A stretch of 64,000 nt of DNA from Lachnospiraceae bacterium (GTDB lineage Bacteria > Bacillota > Clostridia > Lachnospirales > Lachnospiraceae): contig JAFYMC010000028.1 in assembly GCA_017556805.1 (NCBI GenBank), positions 1 to 64,000 of the forward strand. The letters are read 5' to 3'. Positions 17,846 to 27,046 of this stretch are shown here, piece after piece (within the stretch, counting starts at the first letter, position 1; each line of letters begins with the position of its first letter). Under the pieces are notes generated by a model that ran no database searches, was not told the DNA's origin, and saw only the letters and a program-made list of their open reading frames with translations. The position numbers and the translations under genes were made by a program.

Positions 17846-18813
17846 CTATTTCCACCCAAATTTTTGCCTTAATTGTTCTGTATGGGTTTTATCGATTCTT
17901 TCAAATCGTTCGGTTATTAAAACTGTACCGTCACTTCCGATTTTATTTACATACGGTCTTGTCTCCCATGCCCCCCATAAATTCTGCAAACCCATACCTC
18001 TAGAATTGCTACAGTAAATGTCATATCGTCCTGCCTTGTTTTCGCATTCTTTAAAAGTGTCTTGTAAATCTATCTTTTCCATATAATTGAGCACATTTTC
18101 AAACAACTCGATATTCGGCTTACAAACAATTTGATACACAGTTCCCACTACAGTACCCAGTGTACCCTCAGTAGCATACTTTGTCCCAAACAAAGCAGCA
18201 TATGCTTCCGCACCACTTCCTGCTGTAATCACAGATCCTGCTAATGAATATATACCTACAACCAGAAGCACATCTCCTAAAATAACACCTCCCACTTCGC
18301 TAGGTGTAATCACATAATCCTCTCTGTCATACCCCAAATCATTCATAATTTTTTCTATGGATTCAATGTCGGTTATAAACGGAGCTCCAACAATATCTGC
18401 AATCGTTATAAACAACATATCCTGACTAAGATAGTATCTACTTGATAATGGAAACGCATTGATTGCGGTATGCTCAACCGCTGTTTGAATACAACCATTC
18501 GGCGCTTCTACCCAATTATCCTGTTCTACAGTGAATAAATACTTACCTGTCTGATAACCGTTCACCTCAATTTTGTATTCCGTCCCAGTGTACAACAGAT
18601 ACGTTCCATCCGCTTCTGGCTCAACAGTTACCGTTTCCTTGGCAAAAAAACCTTTCTTGTACGTAACCTTTACGCGCCCCGAAGTTGCATGGCTATTCAA
18701 CTTATAAAAAGAAGTACTCTCCGGTTTCGCGGAATTGCTGTCACCATCATTACCAGTGCCAGCAAACCAGCTAACAACCTCTTAGCTTTTCTCTAGAAAC
18801 ATCTGTTTTTCAT
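17846..18813 (-). pseudogene. Disrupted gene for a secreted protein, unknown family
   Basis: The open frame (TTG at 18698-18700 to 17846, 284 residues) has no RBS. Upstream, an ATG at 18811-18813 with AAGGAG nine bases before it starts a signal peptide. That peptide is interrupted by TAG at codon 7 (18793-18795) and then shifts frame: its core RKAKRLLAGLLALVMMVTAI is in one frame, and the continuing SAKPESTSFYKLNSH is in the next. Restoring both gives a plausible exported protein of ~310 residues with two hydrophobic segments in the middle (about ILGDVLLVVGIYSLAGSV). No known domain is seen. The defects could be real decay, phase variation or sequence error. Confidence 0.6.
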
Positions 18814-18991
18814 ACCCTTTTTCTCCTTGTCTTTCCCTTTACATCTAACAGAAGAAGTGGTATACTTTTCCTAGGCACTACTTCTGTTAGTGTCAACCTG
18901 TTGACGTCCGGTCCCTCCTTGCGCATGGTAAGACCGGACACCTTTATATATTACAGCTATTATTTATCGAATACTGAAATATATCATACTC
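18814..18991. other. Gap upstream of the broken gene, two inverted repeats
   Basis: No convincing gene. A 15-bp inverted repeat with one mismatch (18845-18859 / 18876-18890) lies just upstream of the old RBS and could be an operator or leader hairpin. A second 8-bp stem (18906-18913 / 18932-18939) lies behind it. The stretch up to 18991 is AT-rich; I could not define a promoter. Confidence 0.4.
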
Positions 18992-19033
18992 AAAAAAAAG
19001 TTCGATTACAAACTATCTTGTTTGCAACCGAAC
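18992..19033 (-). terminator. Terminator downstream of galK
   Basis: On the minus strand a 14-bp stem with two G-U pairs (19020-19033 with 19000-19013, 6-nt loop) is followed by eight T residues (18992-18999). It lies about 190 bp past galK; the sequence between (19034-19219) shows no gene. Confidence 0.85.
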
Positions 19034-19219
19034 TATCATTGGAATTATTTTTCACTTTTCCTTTAGACTCCCAGCTTTGCGTCATCACATTTCTATGATT
19101 TTGCCCACTATTGTTTTATACCTTTTAAACATCACAAACAGATTCTATCATATGATCTGAAGAGTGTCAAGCAAAACCATTCATTTTTTTAAATTTGTTA
19201 ATTTTATTACATCTACGAT

Positions 19220-20509
19220 TCATTCCTTCTCCGTCACTTCCACGCCCCCTACCGGCCGTATCCGAAACACATAGCAGGCCCCTTCACCAAACACTCGCTC
19301 CATCTCCGCCACATATGCTTCCGCAAACGTAAGCGGCACAAAGGCCTGAATGGTCCCGGCAAATCCGCCGCCGTGGACACGTACCGCGCCCTTTCCCGCA
19401 AGGATACGTTTACTTACCGCTACGCCAAGCGGTATCGCCTGCTCTGTCGGTGCAGAGGTGGAATATAGGTTTTGAAGCAAGGCTTCCGAAGAGTCTCCGG
19501 ACTGCTGTACCAAAGTAAGAAAACGCTCTACCTCTCCTGCACGCAACGCCTCTGCCTCTTCCTTTGCCCGACGGTTATCTCCGAAGAAATGCATTGCGCG
19601 AAGCACTGCACGGTCGGAACAGGTCTTACAAAGCTTCGGCAACTCCCTGTAAAATTCCCCTTCGTCCACCTGACGCAAATAGTCCTTTCCGAACTGTGCC
19701 GCAATTGCTTCCATCTCTTCACGCACTGCCACATAATCCGGCGTCAGATTCACATGGCTGCCTCCGGTATTCGTGACACAGATGCAATACCCCTCCTGTT
19801 CAAAATCAAAAGCAAAGGGCTCAATGACCGGAGCTTCCGTGTCCGCAAAGTCAATAAATACCAGGCCTCCCACGGAGCTTGCCATCTGATCCATGAGACC
19901 GCACTTTTTCCCGAAATACACATTCTCTGCATACTGACCGATTTTCGCAATTTCCACTGCACCGGCCTGTCCCTTATTATAATGAAGGTCAATGATGGTG
20001 CCGATTAACGTCTCAAAGGCCGCCGAAGAGGAAATGCCGCTGCCGGAAAGCACATCGGAAGTACAATATAGGTCAAAGCCGCCCACCTGCACTCCAAATG
20101 CCGCAAATCGCGCCACAATGCCCCGCACAATGGCCGCAGAGCCTTTTTCTTCTTCCTGTACCGACAAGTCGGACAATTCCACGGTAAACGGACGGTACCC
20201 TTCGGAGCATACGCGAATGACTCCGTCCTCATGGAATGCCACTACACCTAGCACATCCAACTGTACCGCTGCCGCCAGCACGCAACCGTGCTGGTGATCC
20301 GTATGATTGCCTCCGATTTCGGTTCTGCCCGGTGCGGAGTATACAAACAGTTCCTCTCTTCCCGGATACTCCTCCGCGAAGCGCTCCACCGCCTTTTCAT
20401 AGCGCGCCTTTTGGGCAGAAAGTGCTTCTTCCTTTGTTCCGTATAAGGTTTCAAAAACCGGCCGGAATGTATCCTGCGCAAGCTTTTCTTTTAGTTCTTC
20501 TATGTTCAT
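19220..20509 (-). CDS. galK: Galactokinase
   Basis: GHMP-family kinase that phosphorylates galactose to galactose-1-phosphate, the entry step of the Leloir pathway. 429 residues from the ATG at 20507-20509, which has AGGAGGAG upstream. Motifs: GalK signature GRTEIGGNHTDHQHG, ATP-binding LSGSGISSSAAFE, and C-terminal RVHGGGFAGTIQAF. The Asn in GNHTDHQ replaces the usual Glu-His of the signature, a variant I associate with Clostridial GalKs. No galT or galE is adjacent. A lacZ remnant lies directly upstream, so a lactose/galactose locus has probably been trimmed here. Confidence 0.94.
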   Translation of the reverse strand: MNIEELKEKLAQDTFRPVFETLYGTKEEALSAQKARYEKAVERFAEEYPGREELFVYSAPGRTEIGGNHTDHQHGCVLAAAVQLDVLGVVAFHEDGVIRVCSEGYRPFTVELSDLSVQEEEKGSAAIVRGIVARFAAFGVQVGGFDLYCTSDVLSGSGISSSAAFETLIGTIIDLHYNKGQAGAVEIAKIGQYAENVYFGKKCGLMDQMASSVGGLVFIDFADTEAPVIEPFAFDFEQEGYCICVTNTGGSHVNLTPDYVAVREEMEAIAAQFGKDYLRQVDEGEFYRELPKLCKTCSDRAVLRAMHFFGDNRRAKEEAEALRAGEVERFLTLVQQSGDSSEALLQNLYSTSAPTEQAIPLGVAVSKRILAGKGAVRVHGGGFAGTIQAFVPLTFAEAYVAEMERVFGEGACYVFRIRPVGGVEVTEKE

Positions 20510-20612
20510 TCTTTTCTTCTCCTCCTGGTCATTTTTATACCGAATGGACCGGCAAACCGGTTCCTCTATTCTGCTTTCCCGACTGTCTCTATCTTTCAGT
20601 CTACCACTCTTT

Positions 20613-20980
20613 TTATCTTTCCGCAACCGGACTGATGACAAACGTAAGACGGATCGGCTTTCTCGGGTCTATTTTAAACTCCTTATGCACCGGTGAACCC
20701 CAGCTATCGTCTCCGCCCATACCCATCTGCTTTGCTGCCAGACGTACCCAGGTATAGGACGGCTCCTTTAACTCCTCCAAATGCATGGCCGTTTCCAGCT
20801 CCGCCGCACTGTAAGGCAGTACGCTCATCATAGACTACCTTGTAGGTAAAGGTCGGCACCGTCGGCGCATCATACGGGAATATCAGTTCCAGACAGTCAC
20901 TCTTTTCCTCCCATGAAATCAAATCCCTGCGGTATTTTGCGTACTTCCCGGCCAATTCCCACTGTGCCGCAAAGGTATGG
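20613..20980 (-). pseudogene. Beta-galactosidase (lacZ-type) remnant
   Basis: Two fragments in different frames read as the C-terminal end of a GH2 beta-galactosidase. The first (about 20980-20835) reads FAAQWELAGKYAKYRRDL, then PYDAPTVPTFTYKVVYDE. The second (about 20831-20613) reads LPYSAAELETAMHLEEL and GGDDSWGSPVH, the hallmark end of LacZ. The ~100 residues normally between them are missing, so there is an internal deletion plus a frameshift, and everything upstream is gone. It sits next to galK and head to head with a truncated araC-type regulator. Confidence 0.75.
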
Positions 20981-21004
20981 AAGCTCTTTCAGGGGCAGGA
21001 GCAT

Positions 21005-21667
21005 GTGATTAACGAGGGGACCATGGTTCTTTATTATCCCGGCGAAGCCCAGAAGTATTTCTACTATGCCTCTGATAAAACCGAGGTATATTGGATTCAC
21101 TTTACAGGTTCCGAGGTGGAATCCCTTCTTTCCGACTGCGACCTGCCGGCAACAGAGAATGTATTTTATACCGGTACCTCTCCGGATTATCCGCAACTGT
21201 TTCTCAACATTATCAGAGAACTTCAGCTTTGCAGACCAAACTATGAAGAGTTTTTGTCCCTGTATTTACGACACATATTTCTGCTCATGAACCGTTCCGT
21301 AAAAGAAGGACAAAAAACAGGCAGCGACATCCGAAACGAATTCGAACGCGCTACCCATTATTTTAATGAACACTATTCCGCTGAAATTAATATCGAGGAG
21401 TACGCCAAATCCAGACATTTCAGCACTTGTTGGTTCATCCGGAACTTCAGACAGATTGTAAAGGTTACTCCGATGCAATATATTTTGTCCCTGCGAATGA
21501 TGAACGCCCAACACCTGTTGGAAAACACCGATTACAACATTACAGAGATTTCCGAGGCCGTAGGCTACGACAATCCGTTGTATTTCAGTCGGCTGTTTCA
21601 CAAGCACACCGGCCTTGCACCTTCCTCCTACCGGAAACTGCGCAGAGAATTACCTGCCTCTCATTAA
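21005..21667 (+). pseudogene. AraC-family regulator, N-terminally truncated
   Basis: 220 residues from a GTG at 21005-21007. The C-terminal AraC domain is complete: two helix-turn-helices in NIEEYAKSRHFSTCWFIRNF and ITEISEAVGYDNPLYFSRLF, then KHTGLAPSSYRK. The N-terminal cupin sensor domain starts in mid-fold (GTMVLYYPGEAQKYFYY), so roughly 50-60 residues are missing. The break coincides with the end of the lacZ remnant. Such regulators commonly sit beside, and control, beta-galactosidase genes. It might still be translated, but sugar sensing is probably lost. Confidence 0.65.
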
Positions 21668-22884
21668 TAAATGACTCTCTTGGCGCTGTGCGGCGTCCGG
21701 TAATTATATTTGGAGATGATTACTCCCGTTTCATAGCCGGAAGCATGCACTACCTTGCCGTCACCGATATACATAGCCACATGGTCCACTCTGCCGCCAG
21801 AGGCGTAGAATACCAAATCTCCCGCCCTTAGATTCGAGGTGTTCGGGGTTACGGACAACAAGTTCTTGCTGGCTGCCATATCTCTGGACACTCTCGGCAG
21901 CGTATAACCGTACTTTTTATAGGCTGCATAACATAAACCGGAGCAATCCACACCGGAGGACATATTGGTCCCGCCCCAGACATAATCGACACCTACCGCT
22001 GTCTTTGCATAATCCGCTACCTGCTTTGCCTTATCCCTCTTGGCCTGTTCGGCGGCTGCCTTTCTAGCCTCTTCCGCCTTTTTGGCCGCTTCTGCCGCCG
22101 CCTTTTGTTCTGCCTCGATACGCGCCTTTTCCTCCGCAAGGGTCTCGCCGCACTTCGGCTCACCGCTTACCTTTACATAGGTTGCATATACATATCCGGT
22201 CTTTGTCTGTCCGCCGGAGGTAAAGCGAATTTTCATCCATTCTCTGCCCTGTTCCAAAAGCTCTGCGGTGTCCCCTTTATGAAAGGTATCCAGCACATTA
22301 TAACCGGTGCCTGCTCCGGAGCGTACATTTAACACGTTTGCGGTCACCTCAATCTTCGGTGCGTACATTTTAGCGATTGCCGCTTCCGCCTCGTCTCCCA
22401 ACAGCAAATAATCCTTCACTACATAGCCCGTTACATTGCCGGAATTCACATATACCCATTTTCCATCTTCCTCAATGACCGTAGCTACACACCCGGCATA
22501 CAGCTTTCCTACAATATCCGAGGATGTAGTACCGCTTTTCCTCACATTGACATAATTGCTCACATTGGCAAAAACTCTTGTTCCGCTAAGATCTCTGACT
22601 CTGGCAAAGAGTACGATTTCCTCTCCCGACTCTTCTGCCTCGGCAAGCTTTTGTAATACCTCGCCGCCGATATCTTCCAAGCCGTCTATGTACGGATGTT
22701 CCGCTCCGACACTTCTCCAAATCTCCTTTATACCTAGTAAGGATGTCTGTGCCTGCGGCAATTCCTGCACAGTCACTAAATTCTGTTGTGCATCTGCCAC
22801 ACTTACATCTCCCCCGTTTATGACTCCTGCGATTGCTGCCGCGCCCACACACAGCAGTATCCTGTTATACTTCCGACTACCCAT
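21664..22884 (-). CDS. Secreted NlpC/P60 endopeptidase with two SH3b domains
   Basis: Cell-wall hydrolase of 406 residues: signal peptide (about 1-31), a linker, SH3b domains at about 104-160 and 178-240 (both with the VNVR/LNVR motif) that should bind peptidoglycan, an Ala/Lys/Glu-rich helical linker (about 250-288), and a C-terminal NlpC/P60 domain. The catalytic Cys is 314 (DCSG), with His368 and His380. It would cut gamma-D-Glu-diamino acid bonds. GGGAGG precedes the ATG, and it has its own consensus promoter. Its stop overlaps the AraC-type gene by four bases, tail to tail. Confidence 0.94.
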   Translation of the reverse strand: MGSRKYNRILLCVGAAAIAGVINGGDVSVADAQQNLVTVQELPQAQTSLLGIKEIWRSVGAEHPYIDGLEDIGGEVLQKLAEAEESGEEIVLFARVRDLSGTRVFANVSNYVNVRKSGTTSSDIVGKLYAGCVATVIEEDGKWVYVNSGNVTGYVVKDYLLLGDEAEAAIAKMYAPKIEVTANVLNVRSGAGTGYNVLDTFHKGDTAELLEQGREWMKIRFTSGGQTKTGYVYATYVKVSGEPKCGETLAEEKARIEAEQKAAAEAAKKAEEARKAAAEQAKRDKAKQVADYAKTAVGVDYVWGGTNMSSGVDCSGLCYAAYKKYGYTLPRVSRDMAASKNLLSVTPNTSNLRAGDLVFYASGGRVDHVAMYIGDGKVVHASGYETGVIISKYNYRTPHSAKRVIY

Positions 22885-22934
22885 ACAACGCCTCCCTTAT
22901 AATTGTTACAAAATTATTACAAAGTTGTAACGCA

Positions 22935-22972
22935 ATTATAACAAACCCCACATGTTTTGTCAACATGCGGGG
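22935..22972 (-). promoter_or_regulatory. Consensus promoter superimposed on the trxB terminator
   Basis: Minus strand: TTGACA (22958-22963), 17-bp spacer, TATAAT (22935-22940), serving the NlpC/P60 gene. The same bases form an 11-bp hairpin (22962-22972 with 22946-22956, one wobble) followed by TTTGTT, which looks like the terminator of trxB. The -35 box straddles the hairpin arm and loop. Confidence 0.8.
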
Positions 22973-23006
22973 TCCTCCAATTTCTTCCTATTCCGTTTTT
23001 TACCTA

Positions 23007-23915
23007 TTACTGCTCGTTCAAATACGCTTCGATTTCGTAAATTGCCGTTGCTCCGTCTGCCGCTGCGGTCACTACCTGACGCAAATGCTTCGTACGCAAA
23101 TCTCCTGCCGCGAACACGCCCGGAACATCCGCACGACAATCCTCTCCCGCAATTACATACCCGGATGCATCTAACGATACCAGTCCCTGCAGAAGTTCGG
23201 AATTCGGGAGCATTCCCACCGCTACAAACACGCCGGATACCGGCAACTCTCTTTCTCCGGCTTCCGTATTAACCACAAGACGCTCCACCTTTCCGGCACC
23301 CTCGATTCTTGCCGGAGTCGCCTTTACCACAAACTCTACATTCTCACAGGCGCGGAGACGATTTACCAATGTCTTTGCAGCACGGAATTCATCTCTTCGA
23401 TGTACCAGATATACCTTTTTACAAATGCGGGCCAGGAATATAGCATCCTCGATTGCCACATCGCCGCCGCCTATTACAGCCACCTCTTTGCCTCGAAAAA
23501 AGGCTCCGTCACAGGTTGCACAATAGGACACTCCGCTTCCGGCGAACTCTGCTTCTCCCGGAATCTCAAGCTTTCTGTGCTTTGCTCCGGTAGCAAACAA
23601 TACAGTCTTCGAAGAATAAGTCTCTCCGTCCTCTAAAGAAATCAAAAATCCGCCATCCTGCTTTTCTACCTTTACTACCTTGCCGTCCCGAAACTGTACT
23701 CCGCAGGCATCGCAATGTTCCCGGAACTTCATGGCCAGTTCAAAACCACCGATTCCTTTCAGTCCCGGATAGTTGTCTACCTCAGAAGTATTCACAATCT
23801 GTCCGCCGCTCATCAGACCGCTTTCCAACACCAAATGAGAAAGCTCCGCTCTTGCCGCATAAATCCCTGCCGCCATGCCCGCCGGACCTGCACCGATAAT
23901 CATTGTATCTAACAT
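23007..23915 (-). CDS. trxB: Thioredoxin reductase
   Basis: NADPH-dependent FAD flavoprotein that reduces thioredoxin; 302 residues. FAD-binding GAGPAGMAAGIYAAR is at the N-terminus and the redox-active pair is Cys132/Cys135 (CATC). The NADPH site is GGGDVAIEDAIFLA, with the family's usual Ser replaced by Val, and HRRDEFRA follows. The C-terminal FAD motif GVFAAGDLR is present. AAAGAGG precedes the ATG. No thioredoxin gene is adjacent. Confidence 0.95.
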   Translation of the reverse strand: MLDTMIIGAGPAGMAAGIYAARAELSHLVLESGLMSGGQIVNTSEVDNYPGLKGIGGFELAMKFREHCDACGVQFRDGKVVKVEKQDGGFLISLEDGETYSSKTVLFATGAKHRKLEIPGEAEFAGSGVSYCATCDGAFFRGKEVAVIGGGDVAIEDAIFLARICKKVYLVHRRDEFRAAKTLVNRLRACENVEFVVKATPARIEGAGKVERLVVNTEAGERELPVSGVFVAVGMLPNSELLQGLVSLDASGYVIAGEDCRADVPGVFAAGDLRTKHLRQVVTAAADGATAIYEIEAYLNEQ

Positions 23916-23949
23916 AAAAACCTCTTTCCGCGCCTTATGGCGCTTTTTC

Positions 23950-23978
23950 TTGCTTTTTTTACTTTTTCATGATATAAT
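23950..23978 (+). promoter_or_regulatory. Promoter of the YjfB-family gene
   Basis: -35 TTGCTT (23950-23955), 17-bp spacer, -10 TATAAT (23973-23978). It looks like sigma-A, not the sigma-D motif common for motility genes. Confidence 0.7.
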
Positions 23979-24036
23979 AATTTTAGAAACAAACCGTTCT
24001 GTACGCATTCCGCTACAGAAGAAAGGAGGATGCCTT

Positions 24037-24213
24037 ATGGATATTGCCGCACTTTCTATGCAGGCTTCTGCATTACAAGCTTCCGACATGGTCGGTGTTG
24101 CGGTTTTCAAGAAGACTCTTGAGACCATCGAAGGCACCGGAGAAAACATGATTAAGATGATGGAACAGTCGGTTCAGCCGAATCTTGGCCAAAACATCGA
24201 CCTTCGTGTGTAA
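24037..24213 (+). CDS. YjfB-family putative motility protein
   Basis: A 58-residue protein that reads MDIAALSMQASALQASDMVG, followed by VAVFKKTLETIEGTGENMIKMME and a short tail. This matches the small YjfB motility-associated family of Firmicutes, whose function is unknown. AAAGGAGG precedes the ATG at 24037. Monocistronic, with a promoter and an immediate terminator whose stem includes the stop codon. It fits with the flagellar genes at 27 and 31-33 kb. Confidence 0.82.
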   Translation: MDIAALSMQASALQASDMVGVAVFKKTLETIEGTGENMIKMMEQSVQPNLGQNIDLRV

Positions 24214-24241
24214 GCTCATGCTGATGCATGGGCTTTTCTTT
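24212..24241 (+). terminator. Terminator after the YjfB-family gene
   Basis: A 10-bp stem (24212-24221 / 24226-24235, one wobble) with a TGAT loop, followed by TTCTTTT. Confidence 0.85.
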
Positions 24242-24251
24242 TGTTCTTTTC

Positions 24252-25181
24252 TCAGTTTCCCGCACGCAATATCATGTACACAACGCAAATAAATACCCCG
24301 GCAATAAGCGCCGGCGAATACACGGTACCGAAACCGCCCCGCTCTTCCTTCGGTTCGATTTCTTCTTTGCAAAACAAGGATACTCTTTCCTGCACCCTCT
24401 TCTCTTTGCACTTCAATAACAAAAACAGAATCAAAACCGTTCCCGCTACCGCCGCTATGGTCCACGGCAAATTTCCAAGAAGATGCGCTCCTATCATCGC
24501 CGCATCCGGCTGTACCTGCTCCTGTAACAACTCCTCATTGCCCTTTACTGTCAAGTATAACATCACCACGGAGCGTCCGTTGACATACATGTGTAAAAGT
24601 ACCGACGGAAAAATCGACCCGGTAATATCATTTACCAGTGCAAAAATAATTCCCAACGCAAAGGCATAAAAGAACTGGTTCGGATTCATATGCAAAATTC
24701 CGAACAAAAACGCCGTCAAAAGAATCGCCACCCATCTACCGCATTTACGATAGCCCCAAAACAGCATTCCCCGGCATAACACTTCCTCGCAAACCGCCGG
24801 TACCACCGCAATGGTGAAAAAGGCAAACGGAAACGGATAACTAAGAATCAATTCCGCCATACTCTCCCCTATGGTATTTACGGTAAACAACTGGGAGAAC
24901 GTATTGATGAACTCCGCAAGCTTATTGATACACACCGCAAGCGGAATAAGCAACAGCCCTTCTTTCCAACCGATTGTGTTTAGTAACAATCCTTCTTTTA
25001 AGGACAGCCTTTGCAGGTAAAGACAGGCCACCGCGGGAAACGCAATAAACAACTGCACCAGAATCTGAAGCACCATCCTATCCCGCACTCCCAAACCGGC
25101 AACCAAATACAGCATTGCTTGTGAGAATATCACACTAACCAGAAACACCCGGTTTGCCTCTAAGGCACGCACTCGTTTCAT
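24252..25181 (-). CDS. CPBP-family intramembrane metalloprotease
   Basis: A 309-residue polytopic membrane protein of the CAAX protease/Abi family with about eight hydrophobic helices. The conserved motifs are present: CEEVLCRG (EExxxR), GILHMNP and HMYVN, which carry the putative metal-binding Glu and His residues. In Gram-positives such proteins have been linked to bacteriocin immunity and protein processing; no bacteriocin gene is nearby. The start at 25179-25181 has GGGAGG upstream. The C-terminal ~60 residues add a charged loop and a last helix. Confidence 0.88.
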   Translation of the reverse strand: MKRVRALEANRVFLVSVIFSQAMLYLVAGLGVRDRMVLQILVQLFIAFPAVACLYLQRLSLKEGLLLNTIGWKEGLLLIPLAVCINKLAEFINTFSQLFTVNTIGESMAELILSYPFPFAFFTIAVVPAVCEEVLCRGMLFWGYRKCGRWVAILLTAFLFGILHMNPNQFFYAFALGIIFALVNDITGSIFPSVLLHMYVNGRSVVMLYLTVKGNEELLQEQVQPDAAMIGAHLLGNLPWTIAAVAGTVLILFLLLKCKEKRVQERVSLFCKEEIEPKEERGGFGTVYSPALIAGVFICVVYMILRAGN

Positions 25182-25333
25182 AGAGCTTCCTCCCGTCAAA
25201 ATCACTCCCTCTATCAGTATACAATTTTTTCCGCACTATTTCTAGCTTTTTTTGCGAAATTATGCTATACTTGTGTGCATATGAGAAAAATACGGTTTCG
25301 CCGGTAGGTTCTGCCGGCACACAAGGAGCAGTT

Positions 25334-26035
25334 ATGTATTCGTTTTCCACAAGAGTCCGATACAGCGAAGTGGATTCCACTCTGCGTATGTCCTATCCGG
25401 CAATTATCAATTACTTTCAGGATTGCAGCATTTTCCACTCGGAAGACCTTGGTATCGGCATTGACTTTTTAAAAGAAGCCCATCGTGTCTGGCTGATGAA
25501 TTCCTGGCAGATCCGGATTCATCGTTTTCCGACGTACGGGGAATTGTTACAGGTCAGCACCTGGCCTTATGATTTCAAGTCCATGTTCGGCTATCGTAAT
25601 TTCACCCTGACGGACAAGGCCGGAGAAATTTTGGTGGTTGCCAACTCCATCTGGGTCTTTGCGGACACCGACACCGGACGTCCGGTAAAACCGGATCCTG
25701 ATTACGCTTCCCGTTACCCGCTGGAGCCGCCCTATCCTATGGAAGCTGCTCCGCGAAAAATCGAGCTTCCTCCGGAAGGAACCCTACTGACTCCGATTCC
25801 GGTCAGCGTATCCCATCTGGACTCCAACCATCACGTGAACAACGGCCAATATGTAGCCATGGCTGTTGCATTGCTTCCGGATACCGATTACACCGGTCTC
25901 CGGGTAGAATATAAAAAGTCCGCACAACTGGGCGATACCATTTATCCCCGCCTTACACAGACCGGGGACAAGTGCACCGTAGTACTTGCCGCGCAGGACG
26001 GCACACCTTATGCCGTTGCGGAGTTTACAAAATAA
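25334..26035 (+). CDS. Acyl-ACP thioesterase
   Basis: Hydrolyses acyl-ACP to free fatty acid. 233 residues, two hotdog folds of the FatA/FatB family. The N-terminal hotdog has TRVRYSEVDSTLRMSYPAIINYFQD and SWQIRIHRFPTYGE; the C-terminal one has SHLDSNHHVNNGQYVAMA with the likely catalytic Asn/His. AAGGAG is five bases before the ATG at 25334; earlier codons of the frame lie in the leader. cvfB follows after 48 bp. Confidence 0.88.
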   Translation: MYSFSTRVRYSEVDSTLRMSYPAIINYFQDCSIFHSEDLGIGIDFLKEAHRVWLMNSWQIRIHRFPTYGELLQVSTWPYDFKSMFGYRNFTLTDKAGEILVVANSIWVFADTDTGRPVKPDPDYASRYPLEPPYPMEAAPRKIELPPEGTLLTPIPVSVSHLDSNHHVNNGQYVAMAVALLPDTDYTGLRVEYKKSAQLGDTIYPRLTQTGDKCTVVLAAQDGTPYAVAEFTK

Positions 26036-26083
26036 TAGTTTGCTTCCTATTAACTCATTTTATTACAGAGAGGATTTACAGTT

Positions 26084-26953
26084 ATGATTATGCTTGGACA
26101 AGTGCAGACTCTTACCGTCTGCAGGTCAACCGAAAACGGTGTTTATCTGGAAAGCAAAAGCGAAGGCACCCCTTCCTTTTCCACCGACACCGCTGCTATT
26201 GAAGAAACCAGAGTACTTCTTCCCCGCAATCAGGTACCTCAGGGCATCAAGCACGGGGACACCCTTCGCGTGTTTGTTTATCGCGATTCCGAGGACCGTG
26301 CCATCGCCACCACCACCGTTCCGCCTCTTACCTTAGGCGAAACTGCGGTGTTAACCGTCAAGGAGACTTCCCAAATCGGAGCCTTCTTAGATTGGGGTCT
26401 GGCAAAAGATTTACTTCTTCCGTTTAAAGAGCAGACTGCAAAGGTAAAGCAGGGAGAACGCGTCTTAGTCGCTCTATACATCGACAAGAGCGGCCGTCTT
26501 TGTGCCACCATGCATGTCTATGATTATCTTTCCGGAAATGCACCGTATCAGAAGGATGACCGGGTTACCGGTATTGTATACGAGCACATTGACGAATTCG
26601 GCACCTATGTGGCAGTAGACGATATTTACTCTGCCCTGATTCCGCGCCGGGAGGTTATCACGCCTCTTCGTCCGGGCACTGTCATCAATGCCCGTGTCAC
26701 CAAGGTACAGCCGGACGGACGCTTAGAGCTCTCTATTCGCGAAAAAGCCTACCTCCAGATGGATAACGATGCAGAGGGCGTTCTGGCTCTGTTAAAAGAG
26801 GCCGGCGGCTTCCTTCCGTATCACGATAAATCAAATCCGGAGGCCATCAAAGCAAAATTCGGTTTGAGCAAAAACTCCTTTAAGCGGGCCATCGGACGTC
26901 TTTATAAGGATAGTATCATTACCATTGAAGAAGACGGTATTCGTCTGAAATAA
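26084..26953 (+). CDS. cvfB: CvfB-family S1 RNA-binding protein
   Basis: A 289-residue protein with three S1-like domains (about 1-65, 68-135 and 145-215; the last shows GIVYEHIDEFGTYVAVDD and RLELSIREK) and a C-terminal winged-helix domain (KFGLSKNSFKRAIGRLYKDS). This is the layout of CvfB/YitL, an RNA-binding regulator affecting virulence genes in Staphylococcus. AGAGGA precedes the ATG. A strong terminator follows. Confidence 0.9.
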   Translation: MIMLGQVQTLTVCRSTENGVYLESKSEGTPSFSTDTAAIEETRVLLPRNQVPQGIKHGDTLRVFVYRDSEDRAIATTTVPPLTLGETAVLTVKETSQIGAFLDWGLAKDLLLPFKEQTAKVKQGERVLVALYIDKSGRLCATMHVYDYLSGNAPYQKDDRVTGIVYEHIDEFGTYVAVDDIYSALIPRREVITPLRPGTVINARVTKVQPDGRLELSIREKAYLQMDNDAEGVLALLKEAGGFLPYHDKSNPEAIKAKFGLSKNSFKRAIGRLYKDSIITIEEDGIRLK

Positions 26954-26993
26954 AAGGCTGCAGACGCATTCCAACGCAGTCCCATAACAACAA

Positions 26994-27029
26994 AGCGCTG
27001 TAGGCATCACACCTACAGCGCTTCTTTTC
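26994..27029 (+). terminator. Terminator after cvfB
   Basis: A perfect 11-bp stem (26994-27004 / 27012-27022), 7-nt loop, then TCTTTTC. It lies between convergent genes. Confidence 0.9.
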
Positions 27030-27046
27030 TATCCGTTACTTACGAA

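Noticed and set aside
20897-21196. 99-codon minus-strand open frame overlapping the AraC-type gene
   Set aside because: It is the antisense shadow of the regulator and lacks an RBS. The lacZ-like reading lies in a different frame.
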